A stretch of 64,000 bases of DNA. Origin: Saprospiraceae bacterium (lineage in GTDB: Bacteria; Bacteroidota; Bacteroidia; Chitinophagales; Saprospiraceae). A program made the position numbers and the translations under genes. Where the stretch lies: positions 428,501 to 492,500 of the forward strand of contig JADKBS010000005.1 of assembly GCA_016714985.1 (NCBI GenBank), given 5' to 3'. Below the pieces are notes generated by a model, which made no database searches, had not been told where the DNA came from, and saw only the letters and a list, made by a program, of their open reading frames with translations. Positions 53,268 to 60,497 of this stretch are shown in pieces. Position 1 is the first letter of the stretch, and every line of letters begins with the position of its first letter.

Positions 53268-54337
53268 GAAGGATTGGAGGATTGAATGACTGAAGGATTG
53301 AAGTCGGCCAATAGCTCAAGAAGTCGGTCATTTTCTTGCTGTGTGCCAACTGTAATGCGCAAACATCCCTCGCAAAGCGGTTCACGTGACCTGTCCCGAA
53401 CCACCACGCCATTTTGTTTTAAGTAATTGAAAATCAATGTGCTATCCCGCATTTTTACCAAAAGGAAATTGGCGTCGCTGGGGTAGATGCGCTCCACTAA
53501 GTCCAGTTTAGCCAGCTCGGTTTCGAGCTTTTTTCGCTCCCCAATGATGGTTGCTACCGAGCCATCCAGCCCCGTTTCCAAAGCCGAGAGAACGGTCCGT
53601 TGCGTGGGCAATCCGACGTTGTACGGGTATTTCACGGCGTTCATATAATGAATGATTTCTGCGGAGGCGAAGGCCATGCCCAGCCTTGCGCCCGCCAATG
53701 CCCAAGCCTTGGATAGGGTTTGCAGCACCACTAATTTTGGGAATTCGGCAAGATGCTGCGAACATGATTTTGCGCCTTCGGCGAAGTCAATGTATGCCTC
53801 GTCCACAACCACGATGCCGGGGAAATTGCGGAGCAAAAACTCAATGGCGGTGGGGTCGAGGAGGTTGCCTGTTGGGTTGTTTGGGGAGCATAAAAACAGC
53901 AATTTGGAATTGGGTGTAGCAGCTTCCAGCACCGCTTGGGGGCGAAGTTGGAAGTCTTCGGTTAAAAGAACATGTCGAATCGGCGTCCCGTGAATATCCG
54001 CCTGCACCCGGTACATACCGTAGGTAGGCGGGCAGGTGATGGCCTCGTCCACACCTGGCTCGCAAAAGATACGGAAGAGAAGGTCAATTGCTTCGTCGCT
54101 GCCATTGCCAAGGAAAATGGACTCAATGGGTACGCCTTTTAGCTTCGCAATACGCTGTTTTACAACCAGTTGCAGCGGGTCGGGGTAGCGGTTCAGCGCC
54201 TCGCCGAACAGGTCATGGCCGTTCTCGTTTGCATCGAGAAAGACGGACGCAGTGCCGCTGAACTCGCTCCGGGCAGAGGAGTAGGGCCTGAGTTGAATGA
54301 TGTTGCTTCGGATTAAATTCTGTACCTTATACATCAT
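53264..54337 (-). CDS. hisC: Histidinol-phosphate aminotransferase
   Basis: 357 residues, PLP fold type I. Seen: SIFLGNGSDEAIDLLFRIFCEPG, LLFLCSPNNPTGNLLD, IVVVDEAYIDFAEG, and the PLP-Lys region QTLSKAWALAGARLGMAFAS; the C-terminal Arg motif VVRDRSREPLCEGCLRITVGTQQENDRLLELL. The last ~12 residues are encoded by intergenic-type word repeats. The start could be either Met of MMYKVQNLI. The 4-bp overlap with hisB suggests translational coupling. Confidence 0.96.
   Translation of the reverse strand: MMYKVQNLIRSNIIQLRPYSSARSEFSGTASVFLDANENGHDLFGEALNRYPDPLQLVVKQRIAKLKGVPIESIFLGNGSDEAIDLLFRIFCEPGVDEAITCPPTYGMYRVQADIHGTPIRHVLLTEDFQLRPQAVLEAATPNSKLLFLCSPNNPTGNLLDPTAIEFLLRNFPGIVVVDEAYIDFAEGAKSCSQHLAEFPKLVVLQTLSKAWALAGARLGMAFASAEIIHYMNAVKYPYNVGLPTQRTVLSALETGLDGSVATIIGERKKLETELAKLDLVERIYPSDANFLLVKMRDSTLIFNYLKQNGVVVRDRSREPLCEGCLRITVGTQQENDRLLELLADFNPSVIQSSNPS
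53268..53301. repeat. Tandem word repeat overlapping hisC 3' end (GAAGGATTG)
   Basis: GAAGGATTGGAGGATTGAAT and more words, read in hisC as a short tail (FNPSVIQSSNPS) before the stop at 53264-53266. Confidence 0.75.
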
Positions 54338-54369
54338 TAGTCGCTTTTGTGAAATAGGTGGTTTTTGAT

Positions 54370-54510
54370 TTAAGATATAAGATTCCAGATATAAGATTTT
54401 AGATTTATTGGTGATTGAGGAAGTCGAGATTTGTGAATTTACAAGTTATATCAGCCTTGTTTATCGAAGGTAGGCTCCCAAATCTTATATCGTACATCTT
54501 ATATCTGAAA
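54370..54510. repeat. Word-type inverted repeat in the hisC-hisD spacer (AGATATAAGATT)
   Basis: Left arm 54370-54410 (AAGATATAAGATTCCAGATATAAGATTTT), right arm 54478-54510 (AAATCTTATATCGTACATCTTATATC). The right arm runs into the last codons of hisD. Confidence 0.85.
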
Positions 54511-55804
54511 TCAAAATATGCTTATCATGGGATGACAGCCGCACCGCCACCGCCCTCGCATGTGCCTCCAGTTCCTCCGCCCTCGCCATTGTGACGATGG
54601 CCGACCCGATGCCTTCCATGCCTTCCTGACTGATGCGCTGGAACGTGATTTTTTTCATAAAACTGTCCAACGAAACGCCGGAATAGCTGCGGGCGAAGCC
54701 GCTCGTGGGCAAGGTATGGTTCGTGCCGCTGGCATAGTCTCCCGCTGCTTCGGGGGTATAGTTGCCTAGAAAAACAGAGCCAGCGTTGACCACTCGCTCA
54801 GCCAAATCTTCTGCATTAGCGCAGGCCAAAATCAAGTGCTCAGGGGCATAGAAATTGATGGCGTCGAGTGCAACTTCCTGATTTTCAAGTAACAAGAAAA
54901 CGCTGTGGTCGAGTGCAGCACGGAGCATTTGCTGGCGGGGCAGGGTAGCCATTTGTTTTTCGACTTCGTCAATGACCTGCTGTAAAACGGTTTCGGAGGT
55001 CGTCAAAAACACCACTTGCGAATCCACGTCGTGCTCAGCTTGGGAGAGCAGGTCGGCGGCGGCGAAGGCAGGTACGCAGGTTTCATCCGCAAAGACCAGC
55101 ACTTCCGATGGCCCGGCGGGCATGTCAATCGGGATGCCGGACTGCTGCACGAGCAATTTGGCGGCAGTAACGTAGCGATTGCCGGGGCCGAAGATTTTAT
55201 AGACCTGTGGAACGGTTTCTGTGCCAAAAGCCAGTGCCCCGATGGCCTGCGCCCCGCCGACCTTGAAGATGCGATGAATGCCTGCTACTTGCGCAGCGAA
55301 CAAAATGGCCGGGTGGACCGAGCCGTCTTTTGCCGGAGGGGTACAAAGCGCAACCTCTTGACAGCCAGCTAATTGCGCTGGGATGCCAAGCATCAGAACA
55401 GTGGAGAATAGCGGCGCCGTACCCCCCGGAATGTACAGCCCGACCCGCTCGATGCCCACGCTTTTGCGCCAGCAAACAACGCCGGGCATGGTCTCGATTT
55501 GCTTCACGGGTTCAAGTTGTGCTGCATGGAAGGTCTGGATGTTTTTTACCGCCAATCGGATGGCTGCTTTAAGGTCGTCGGGCAGGCTGCGCTCGGCGGC
55601 AGCCAATTCCTCGGCTGTCACTTCGAGGCGGTTGAGTTGGACGCCATCGAAGCGGGCGGTGTACTCCCGGAGGGCGGCGTCGCCACGGGTTTTTACGCTC
55701 CGCAATACTTCCGTAACGGTGGCCGAGAGGTCTTCTTGGTCAATGACCGGGCGCTGGAGGAGCTGCGCAAGTTGTTGATTGTCAGGATATTTTGAAATTT
55801 TCAT
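54485..55804 (-). CDS. hisD: Histidinol dehydrogenase
   Basis: About 439 residues from ATG 55804 (MKISKYPD...); the upstream ATG at 55846 lies in the repeat spacer. Seen: GVVCWRKSVGIERVGLYIPGGTAPLFSTVLMLGIPAQLAGC, GTETVPQVYKIFGPGNRYVTAAKLLVQ, GIPIDMPAGPSEVLVFADETCVPAFAAADLLSQAEHD (Zn-binding Glu/His region), NHTLPTSGFARSYSGVSLDSFMKKITFQ. The last ~8 residues (HILISDIRCTI) come from repeat DNA. Oxidises L-histidinol to histidine. Confidence 0.96.
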   Translation of the reverse strand: MKISKYPDNQQLAQLLQRPVIDQEDLSATVTEVLRSVKTRGDAALREYTARFDGVQLNRLEVTAEELAAAERSLPDDLKAAIRLAVKNIQTFHAAQLEPVKQIETMPGVVCWRKSVGIERVGLYIPGGTAPLFSTVLMLGIPAQLAGCQEVALCTPPAKDGSVHPAILFAAQVAGIHRIFKVGGAQAIGALAFGTETVPQVYKIFGPGNRYVTAAKLLVQQSGIPIDMPAGPSEVLVFADETCVPAFAAADLLSQAEHDVDSQVVFLTTSETVLQQVIDEVEKQMATLPRQQMLRAALDHSVFLLLENQEVALDAINFYAPEHLILACANAEDLAERVVNAGSVFLGNYTPEAAGDYASGTNHTLPTSGFARSYSGVSLDSFMKKITFQRISQEGMEGIGSAIVTMARAEELEAHARAVAVRLSSHDKHILISDIRCTI

Positions 55805-55805
55805 A

Positions 55806-55888
55806 GTGGACGGTGGACGGTGGACGGTGGACGGTGGACGGAACACGGGGCGCTCCCGTCTATCGTCAACCGTCTATCGTCAACCGAT
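55806..55888. repeat. Word-type imperfect inverted repeat in the hisD-hisG spacer (GTGGACG)
   Basis: Left arm 55806-55841 has four to five GTGGACGGTG words. Right arm 55855-55888 has the words CCGTCTATCGTCAA twice, partly complementary via CCGTC/GACGG. It fills the whole 84-bp spacer. Confidence 0.7.
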
Positions 55889-56740
55889 TTAAAGTATCAT
55901 TTTTTCAATCGGCACGACCAGTATTCCCTGTGCGCCGTTGGCTTTCAAGTCTTCGATGATGTCCCAAAAACGGTCTTCCTGCACGACGGAATGGACGCTG
56001 CTCCAACCCGCATCGGCCAGCGGGAGCACCGTCGGGCTTTTCATGCCGGGCAGGATTCGGATGATGGCAGCGAGTCGGTCGTTGGGGGCGTTCAGGAGGA
56101 TGTACTTGTGGTTCTTGGACTTTTTGACGGCTCGGATTCGGAAGAGCAGCTTGTCGAGCAGGGCCTGTTTTTCCGAGGGCAGGTTTTGCGAAGCAACCAA
56201 GACGGCCTGCGATTCGAGGACGGTCTCGACCTCACGCAACCCATTGGAAATCAAGGTGCTACCCGTGCTGACGAGGTCGCAGATGCAGTCGGCGAGGCCG
56301 ATGCTGGGTGCTATTTCGACCGAGCCGCTAATTTCGTGGAGGTCGGCTTGGATACCGTTTTTCAGAAGGAAACCCCCTAAAATCTGTGGGTAAGAGGTGG
56401 CGATGCGGGCGCCTTGGAGGCTGGTCACACCGTCGTAACTGGCGGACTTGGGCACGGCCAATGAGAGTCGGCAGCGCCCAAAACCCAGCGGCTCGATGAC
56501 TTCGACGAGCTTGTTTTTCTCAAAAACGACGTTCTCTCCGACAATGCCGCAGTCGGCCACGCCGTCCTCGACGTATTGCGGGATGTCGTCGTCACGGAGG
56601 AAGAAGACTTCCAGCGGGAAACTGTCGGCCACGGCACGGAGCCTCCCGCCACCGTTGCTGACGCCGATGGAGCAGGATTTGAGGAGGCCGACGGAGTCTT
56701 CGTAGAGGCGGCCAGATTTTTGGATGGCGAGTTTTAGCAT
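55889..56740 (-). CDS. hisG: ATP phosphoribosyltransferase (long form)
   Basis: About 283 residues from ATG 56740 (MLKLAIQKSGRLYEDSVGLLKSCSIGVS). Seen: VFFLRDDDIPQYVEDGVADCGIVGENVVFEKNKLVEVIEPLGFGRCRLSLAVP (catalytic domain), SVEIAPSIGLADCICDLVSTGSTLISNGLREVE, and a C-terminal regulatory ACT-like HisG_C domain (KYILLNAPNDRLAAIIRILPGMKSPTVLPLADAGWSSVHSVVQEDRFWDIIEDLKANGAQGILVVPIEKMI) for feedback inhibition. First enzyme of the pathway, first structural gene of the operon. An in-frame ATG at 56878 would read through the attenuator and is rejected. Confidence 0.97.
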   Translation of the reverse strand: MLKLAIQKSGRLYEDSVGLLKSCSIGVSNGGGRLRAVADSFPLEVFFLRDDDIPQYVEDGVADCGIVGENVVFEKNKLVEVIEPLGFGRCRLSLAVPKSASYDGVTSLQGARIATSYPQILGGFLLKNGIQADLHEISGSVEIAPSIGLADCICDLVSTGSTLISNGLREVETVLESQAVLVASQNLPSEKQALLDKLLFRIRAVKKSKNHKYILLNAPNDRLAAIIRILPGMKSPTVLPLADAGWSSVHSVVQEDRFWDIIEDLKANGAQGILVVPIEKMIL

Positions 56741-56822
56741 GGTTTGATTGTTGAATTGTTTGATTGCTGGGGAGGTACCCCTTCCCAAAGGGATAAATCG
56801 GGGATGACAAATAATGGTAAAC

Positions 56823-56859
56823 AAAAAAGGCTTGCCGGGCGAACCGACAAGCCTTTTTT
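56823..56859 (-). terminator. Attenuator terminator of the his operon
   Basis: In the minus orientation: AAAAAAGGCTTG, a 13-nt loop, then CAAGCCTTTTTT. It lies between the leader peptide (ends 56885) and hisG (56740). The loop includes GTTCGCCCGG, which can pair with CCGGCGAGC in the leader-peptide codons (56908-56900), offering a competing antiterminator stem. Confidence 0.85.
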
Positions 56860-56884
56860 GAGCATGAAAAATGGTCATTTCACA

Positions 56885-56956
56885 TCAAAAAGCAAGACTG
56901 CTCGCCGGGTACGGTGAGTAGAAATGATGATGATGTGTATGGACGAATTGTGTCAT
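56885..56956 (-). CDS. hisL: Histidine operon leader peptide
   Basis: A 23-codon open frame too short for routine ORF finding: it begins MTQFVHTHHHHF, with five His among residues 6-11, continues through YSPYPAS to SLAF and stops with TGA at 56885-56887. It sits 9 bp after a promoter -7 box and 26 bp before an intrinsic terminator, 145 bp upstream of hisG. This is the arrangement of transcription attenuation: scarce charged tRNA-His stalls the ribosome on the His codons and prevents terminator formation. Homologous leaders are classically described in Enterobacteria; here the peptide sequence is different. Confidence 0.82.
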   Translation of the reverse strand: MTQFVHTHHHHFYSPYPASSLAF

Positions 56957-56964
56957 GATGGCGG

Positions 56965-56995
56965 CAAAGCTAATCGGGTTTTGGTTGTGATACAA
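56965..56995 (-). promoter_or_regulatory. His operon promoter TTG-N20-TAGCTTTG
   Basis: On the minus strand: TTG (56993-56995), 20 bp, TAGCTTTG (56965-56972), ending 8 bp before the leader ATG, implying a very short 5' leader. Confidence 0.65.
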
Positions 56996-57236
56996 CATTG
57001 GTCAAATATTTTTTGGCCAAATGACTGAATCATGACTTTCCAATTGAGGGATTAGCCAAAAACCAATCTACAGAAAGGGGGAGAAAAATCCATTTTTTCA
57101 TCCGTCTATTTGCCTTCTTAGCAATTGCGCCAAAAGAATGTGACCTTGGTTACACAGCTTGCTGGCGAATCGGCTTATTTTGCGCCATAATTACAGCACC
57201 TTTAGTGACCCTCTACCTTCATTATTCTGAAAGAAC

Positions 57237-59051
57237 GTGCAAATCAATCTCGCCGACAAAGTATTACAGCGCATTTTCCCTTTCCTCGAATGGTGGCCAG
57301 GGGTGAACAAGACCACGTTAAGGGCCGATTTGATGGCTGGCTTGACAGGTGCGGTCATCGTATTGCCTCAAGGTGTGGCATTTGCTACGATTGCTGGCCT
57401 TCCCCCGATTTATGGGCTTTACACAGCAATGGTAACGCCCATCATTGCGGCGTTGTTTGGGTCTTCACGGCATTTGGTTTCGGGGCCTACGACAGCGATT
57501 TCGCTGGTGATTTTTGCGGCGCTGACGCAATTGGGCGCTGAACCAGGTACGGATGAATTTATTTCCAAAGCACTGACAATCACCCTGTTGGCGGGTTTTT
57601 TCCAATTTATCCTGGGTGTAGGCCGCATGGGCACGCTCATCAATTTCGTTTCGCACGTGGTCGTGGTCGGCTTTACGGCTGGTGCAGCCTTGCTCATCAT
57701 ACAGAGCCAGTTGAAGCACTTGCTTGGTCTTGAAATTCCCGGTGGCAAATCCTTTGTGGACACTATTCGTGTGTTGGCCTTGAACATCCAACACTCCAAC
57801 CCTTTTGCGGTGGGCATTGGGCTGTTCACCTTATTGCTCGCCATATTGTCCAAAAAGCTAATCCCGAAAATTCCAAACCTGTTGATAGCATTGGTTGGCG
57901 GTAGTCTTTTGGCGTTTGGCCTAATGCAACTACTTGGAAGTGAGGTTGTTGCCTTAAAAATGGTAGGCGAGGTAAAAGGTAGGCTACCAACGCCCTCTCT
58001 GCCCGATTTAAGCTTTGGTTCACTGACGCAATTGGCCCAAAGTGCCTTTGCCATTGCCCTTTTGGGCTTGATAGAGGCGGTGGCTATTGCCCGTTCCATC
58101 GCGGGGAAGTCGCAGCAACAGATAGATGGCAACCAAGAATTCATCGGACAAGGGCTGTCCAACATCATTGGCAGCTTTTTTTCCTGCTATGCGGGTTCAG
58201 GGTCGTTTACCCGAAGCGGATTAAATTATGCATCAGGGGCAAAGACGCCCCTTGCGGCTGTTTTTGCAGCGGTTATGCTCGCCGTCATCGTTTTGCTGGT
58301 AGCACCCCTGATAGCTTATATGCCCGTTGCAGCAATGGCGGGCGTTATTTTGATAGTTGCCTACAACTTGATTGATTTCAAGTTTGCAAAAACGGTGTAT
58401 CGCTCCAGCCGACGACAAAGCATCGTAATGGCGATTACGTTCATTGCCACATTGGTTGCTGATTTGGAAATGGCAGTGATTTTGGGGGTGATGTTCTCAC
58501 TGATTTTTTTCCTACAAAAAGCCTCCACGCCAAACGTGGCAGTGATGTCGCCAGACCCTAACGACTCGAATAGGCGCTTTACCTATCTATTGCGCAAGCC
58601 ACTGCCAGAATGCCCCCAAGTGAAGTTCGTCCGTATTGACGGTTCCATTTTTTTTGGTTCGGTCAACCATGTTTCCAATGAAATCAGGGAGTTGGTGGAT
58701 GAACAGGCACCAGCGGTACACACGCTGGTGATAGTCGCCCAAGGCATCAACTTTATTGATGTGGCGGGGTCGGAGTGGTGCTTACAGGAAGCCAAACGTT
58801 GGAAACAGAAAGGTGGAGGACTGTATTTCACGGGCCTGAAACTTATTGCGCAGGAGACGATGATTCGGGGCGGGTTCAGGGAGGAAATTGGCGAAGACCA
58901 TTTTTTTGTTTCCAAGGAGCTGGCCTTGAAGGCCATTATTCCCAAGTTGCGGGACGAAATATGCGCAACTTGCACTAAACGTATTTTTCAAGAGTGCGTG
59001 AATAAGCCTTGTTTGGTGGACAACGGGCAATCAATTGAAATCGTCGTCTAA
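57237..59051 (+). CDS. SulP-family inorganic anion transporter 1
   Basis: 604 residues, GTG start at 57237 (the preceding region shows no ATG). About 12 membrane helices with SulP signatures: GLTGAVIVLPQGVAFATIAGLPPIYGLYTAMVTPIIAALFGSSRHLVSGPTTAISL (residues ~35-90), NQEFIGQGLSNIIGSFFSCYAGSGSFTRSGLNYASGAKTPLAAVFAAV, and a C-terminal STAS domain (PQVKFVRIDGSIFFGSVNHV...VIVAQGINFIDVAGSEWCLQEAKRWKQKGGGLYFTGLKL). The tail carries four Cys (EICATCTKRIFQECVNKPC). Likely sulfate or bicarbonate/anion transport; substrate undetermined. Divergent from the his operon. Confidence 0.92.
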   Translation: MQINLADKVLQRIFPFLEWWPGVNKTTLRADLMAGLTGAVIVLPQGVAFATIAGLPPIYGLYTAMVTPIIAALFGSSRHLVSGPTTAISLVIFAALTQLGAEPGTDEFISKALTITLLAGFFQFILGVGRMGTLINFVSHVVVVGFTAGAALLIIQSQLKHLLGLEIPGGKSFVDTIRVLALNIQHSNPFAVGIGLFTLLLAILSKKLIPKIPNLLIALVGGSLLAFGLMQLLGSEVVALKMVGEVKGRLPTPSLPDLSFGSLTQLAQSAFAIALLGLIEAVAIARSIAGKSQQQIDGNQEFIGQGLSNIIGSFFSCYAGSGSFTRSGLNYASGAKTPLAAVFAAVMLAVIVLLVAPLIAYMPVAAMAGVILIVAYNLIDFKFAKTVYRSSRRQSIVMAITFIATLVADLEMAVILGVMFSLIFFLQKASTPNVAVMSPDPNDSNRRFTYLLRKPLPECPQVKFVRIDGSIFFGSVNHVSNEIRELVDEQAPAVHTLVIVAQGINFIDVAGSEWCLQEAKRWKQKGGGLYFTGLKLIAQETMIRGGFREEIGEDHFFVSKELALKAIIPKLRDEICATCTKRIFQECVNKPCLVDNGQSIEIVV

Positions 59052-59249
59052 ATCATCCCAATGCTTCCAGAGAATATAAATGGTAAAGCGTATTAACAGC
59101 GTCAAGATGATGTACAAATCAAACCTGAAGCCCATACTCACCTTGTTGAAGGCTTTGTGGTGCTCAAGGAATTTCATTAGAACGACGTAAGCAATCCACG
59201 CGGAGGTAAGGACATACAAATAATCTTTGTCTTTGTGCTTTTGCTCCAT
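59031..59249 (-). CDS. Small membrane protein, unknown function
   Basis: 72 residues with two hydrophobic segments (YLYVLTSAWIAYVVLMKFL and FDLYIILTLLIRFTIYILW) and an acidic tail (KHWDDLDDDF). Overlaps the SulP 3' end by about 20 bp in convergent orientation. No family recognised. The paired hydrophobic helices and clean start favour a real gene, but it could be spurious. Confidence 0.5.
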   Translation of the reverse strand: MEQKHKDKDYLYVLTSAWIAYVVLMKFLEHHKAFNKVSMGFRFDLYIILTLLIRFTIYILWKHWDDLDDDFN

Positions 59250-59582
59250 TGCTTAGGTGTCTATTCGGGCTGCTAAGTTTGTCTATTTACATCATCAGAC
59301 ATTGTGAATTGCGACAAAATGAATGTACTCATCTAACCTGCAAGATGAAATAAAAAATCACGCAAAATGTCAGTTTTTCTAATCCTACGACGCTTTGACT
59401 CAAAATTATTTGATTGGGTTTTGATTGCCGTTTAGGCAGTATTTATGGAACGGCAGGTAAACACAATTTAAACATGCTTGCGGCGTAAAAGTAATTGCGC
59501 AACTTATGGATTCTCCAACGCCTCGATTTTTTTTTGAGAATCTTGAATAATCTGCCCACTTTTGACGCCATTTTGCATCAAT
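59250..59582. other. 333-bp non-coding gap upstream of the methyltransferase
   Basis: A/T-rich, with homopolymer T/A runs. No word-type inverted repeat, no terminator and no convincing promoter -7 box was found. Nothing else supportable. Confidence 0.4.
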
Positions 59583-60497
59583 ATGGCCAAAAAAAAAGAA
59601 GGTACGACAACAAGTTCATTTGGAACAAGCGGGAGGATAAACCATGATTCGACCAAATTCTACAATTCCAGGCTATACTCGGAATTGAATGGCCAACCTG
59701 TTCAGCAGAACCCAGCCAATCCTTTCCCAACTGCATTTGAGAACCAAATCATCACTGCGAACGCCGCCGAGATGATGGAGCTACCAGACGACTCAGTTCA
59801 CCTCATGATTACCTCCCCGCCCTACAATGCCACGAAGGACTACGACGAGGACCTGACCTTGTTGGAGTACCTCGAATTTCTGCGGCAAGTATTCACGGAA
59901 ACGTATCGGGTGCTGGTGCCTGGCGGGAGGGCTTGTATCAACCTCGCCAATTTGGGCCGCAAGCCCTATATCCCGCTCACCTCGCACGTCGTGCTATTGA
60001 TGCAGGAAATCGGCTTCGTCATGCGGGGCGAAATCATCTGGGACAAAGGCGCAAGTTCCACTTCCAGCACGGCTTGGGGGAGCTGGCAGAGTGCCTCCAA
60101 CCCCATTCTCCGGGACGTTCATGAGTATATCCTGATCTTCTCGAAAGGAGATTACAAAAGGCACCTCACAAAAAAAGAACAAGCTACCAAGCGCAACACC
60201 ATTGGCAGGGACGAGTTTTTGGATTGGACTAAGACCATCTGGCAGATGAACGCCGAGTCGGCAAGGCGCATCGGACACCCTGCACCATTTCCGATAGAAT
60301 TGCCACACAGGCTTATCCAGCTTTATTCATTTGAAACGGACATCGTGCTCGACCCGTTCATGGGCAGTGGCACGACGGCAGTGGCCGCATTGCGGAGCGG
60401 CAGGAAGTTTATCGGCTATGAAATCGTGGAGGAGTATGTGGCATTGGCCAATAAGCGGATTGCTGCGATTAACTTGCCTGCAAAACATACTCCTTAA
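59583..60497 (+). CDS. DNA methyltransferase (beta class), orphan
   Basis: About 304 residues from ATG 59583. Motif IV comes first (LMITSPPYNATKDYDEDLTLLEYLEFLRQVFTETYRVLVPGG, residues ~70-115), then a variable region (target recognition) and late motif I (IVLDPFMGSGTTAVAALRSGRKFIGYEIVEEYV), i.e. class beta. SPPY is typical of N4-cytosine and some N6-adenine enzymes. A basic, low-complexity N-terminus (MAKKKEGTTTSSFG) precedes it. No restriction endonuclease gene is adjacent; SulP genes flank it on both sides. Recognition sequence unknown. Overlaps the next gene's 3' end by 29 bp. Confidence 0.9.
   Translation: MAKKKEGTTTSSFGTSGRINHDSTKFYNSRLYSELNGQPVQQNPANPFPTAFENQIITANAAEMMELPDDSVHLMITSPPYNATKDYDEDLTLLEYLEFLRQVFTETYRVLVPGGRACINLANLGRKPYIPLTSHVVLLMQEIGFVMRGEIIWDKGASSTSSTAWGSWQSASNPILRDVHEYILIFSKGDYKRHLTKKEQATKRNTIGRDEFLDWTKTIWQMNAESARRIGHPAPFPIELPHRLIQLYSFETDIVLDPFMGSGTTAVAALRSGRKFIGYEIVEEYVALANKRIAAINLPAKHTP

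Noticed and set aside
49128..56956. Possible second regulator of the his operon
   Set aside because: No regulator gene adjoins the operon and no operator-like palindrome was found near the promoter; attenuation alone explains the region.
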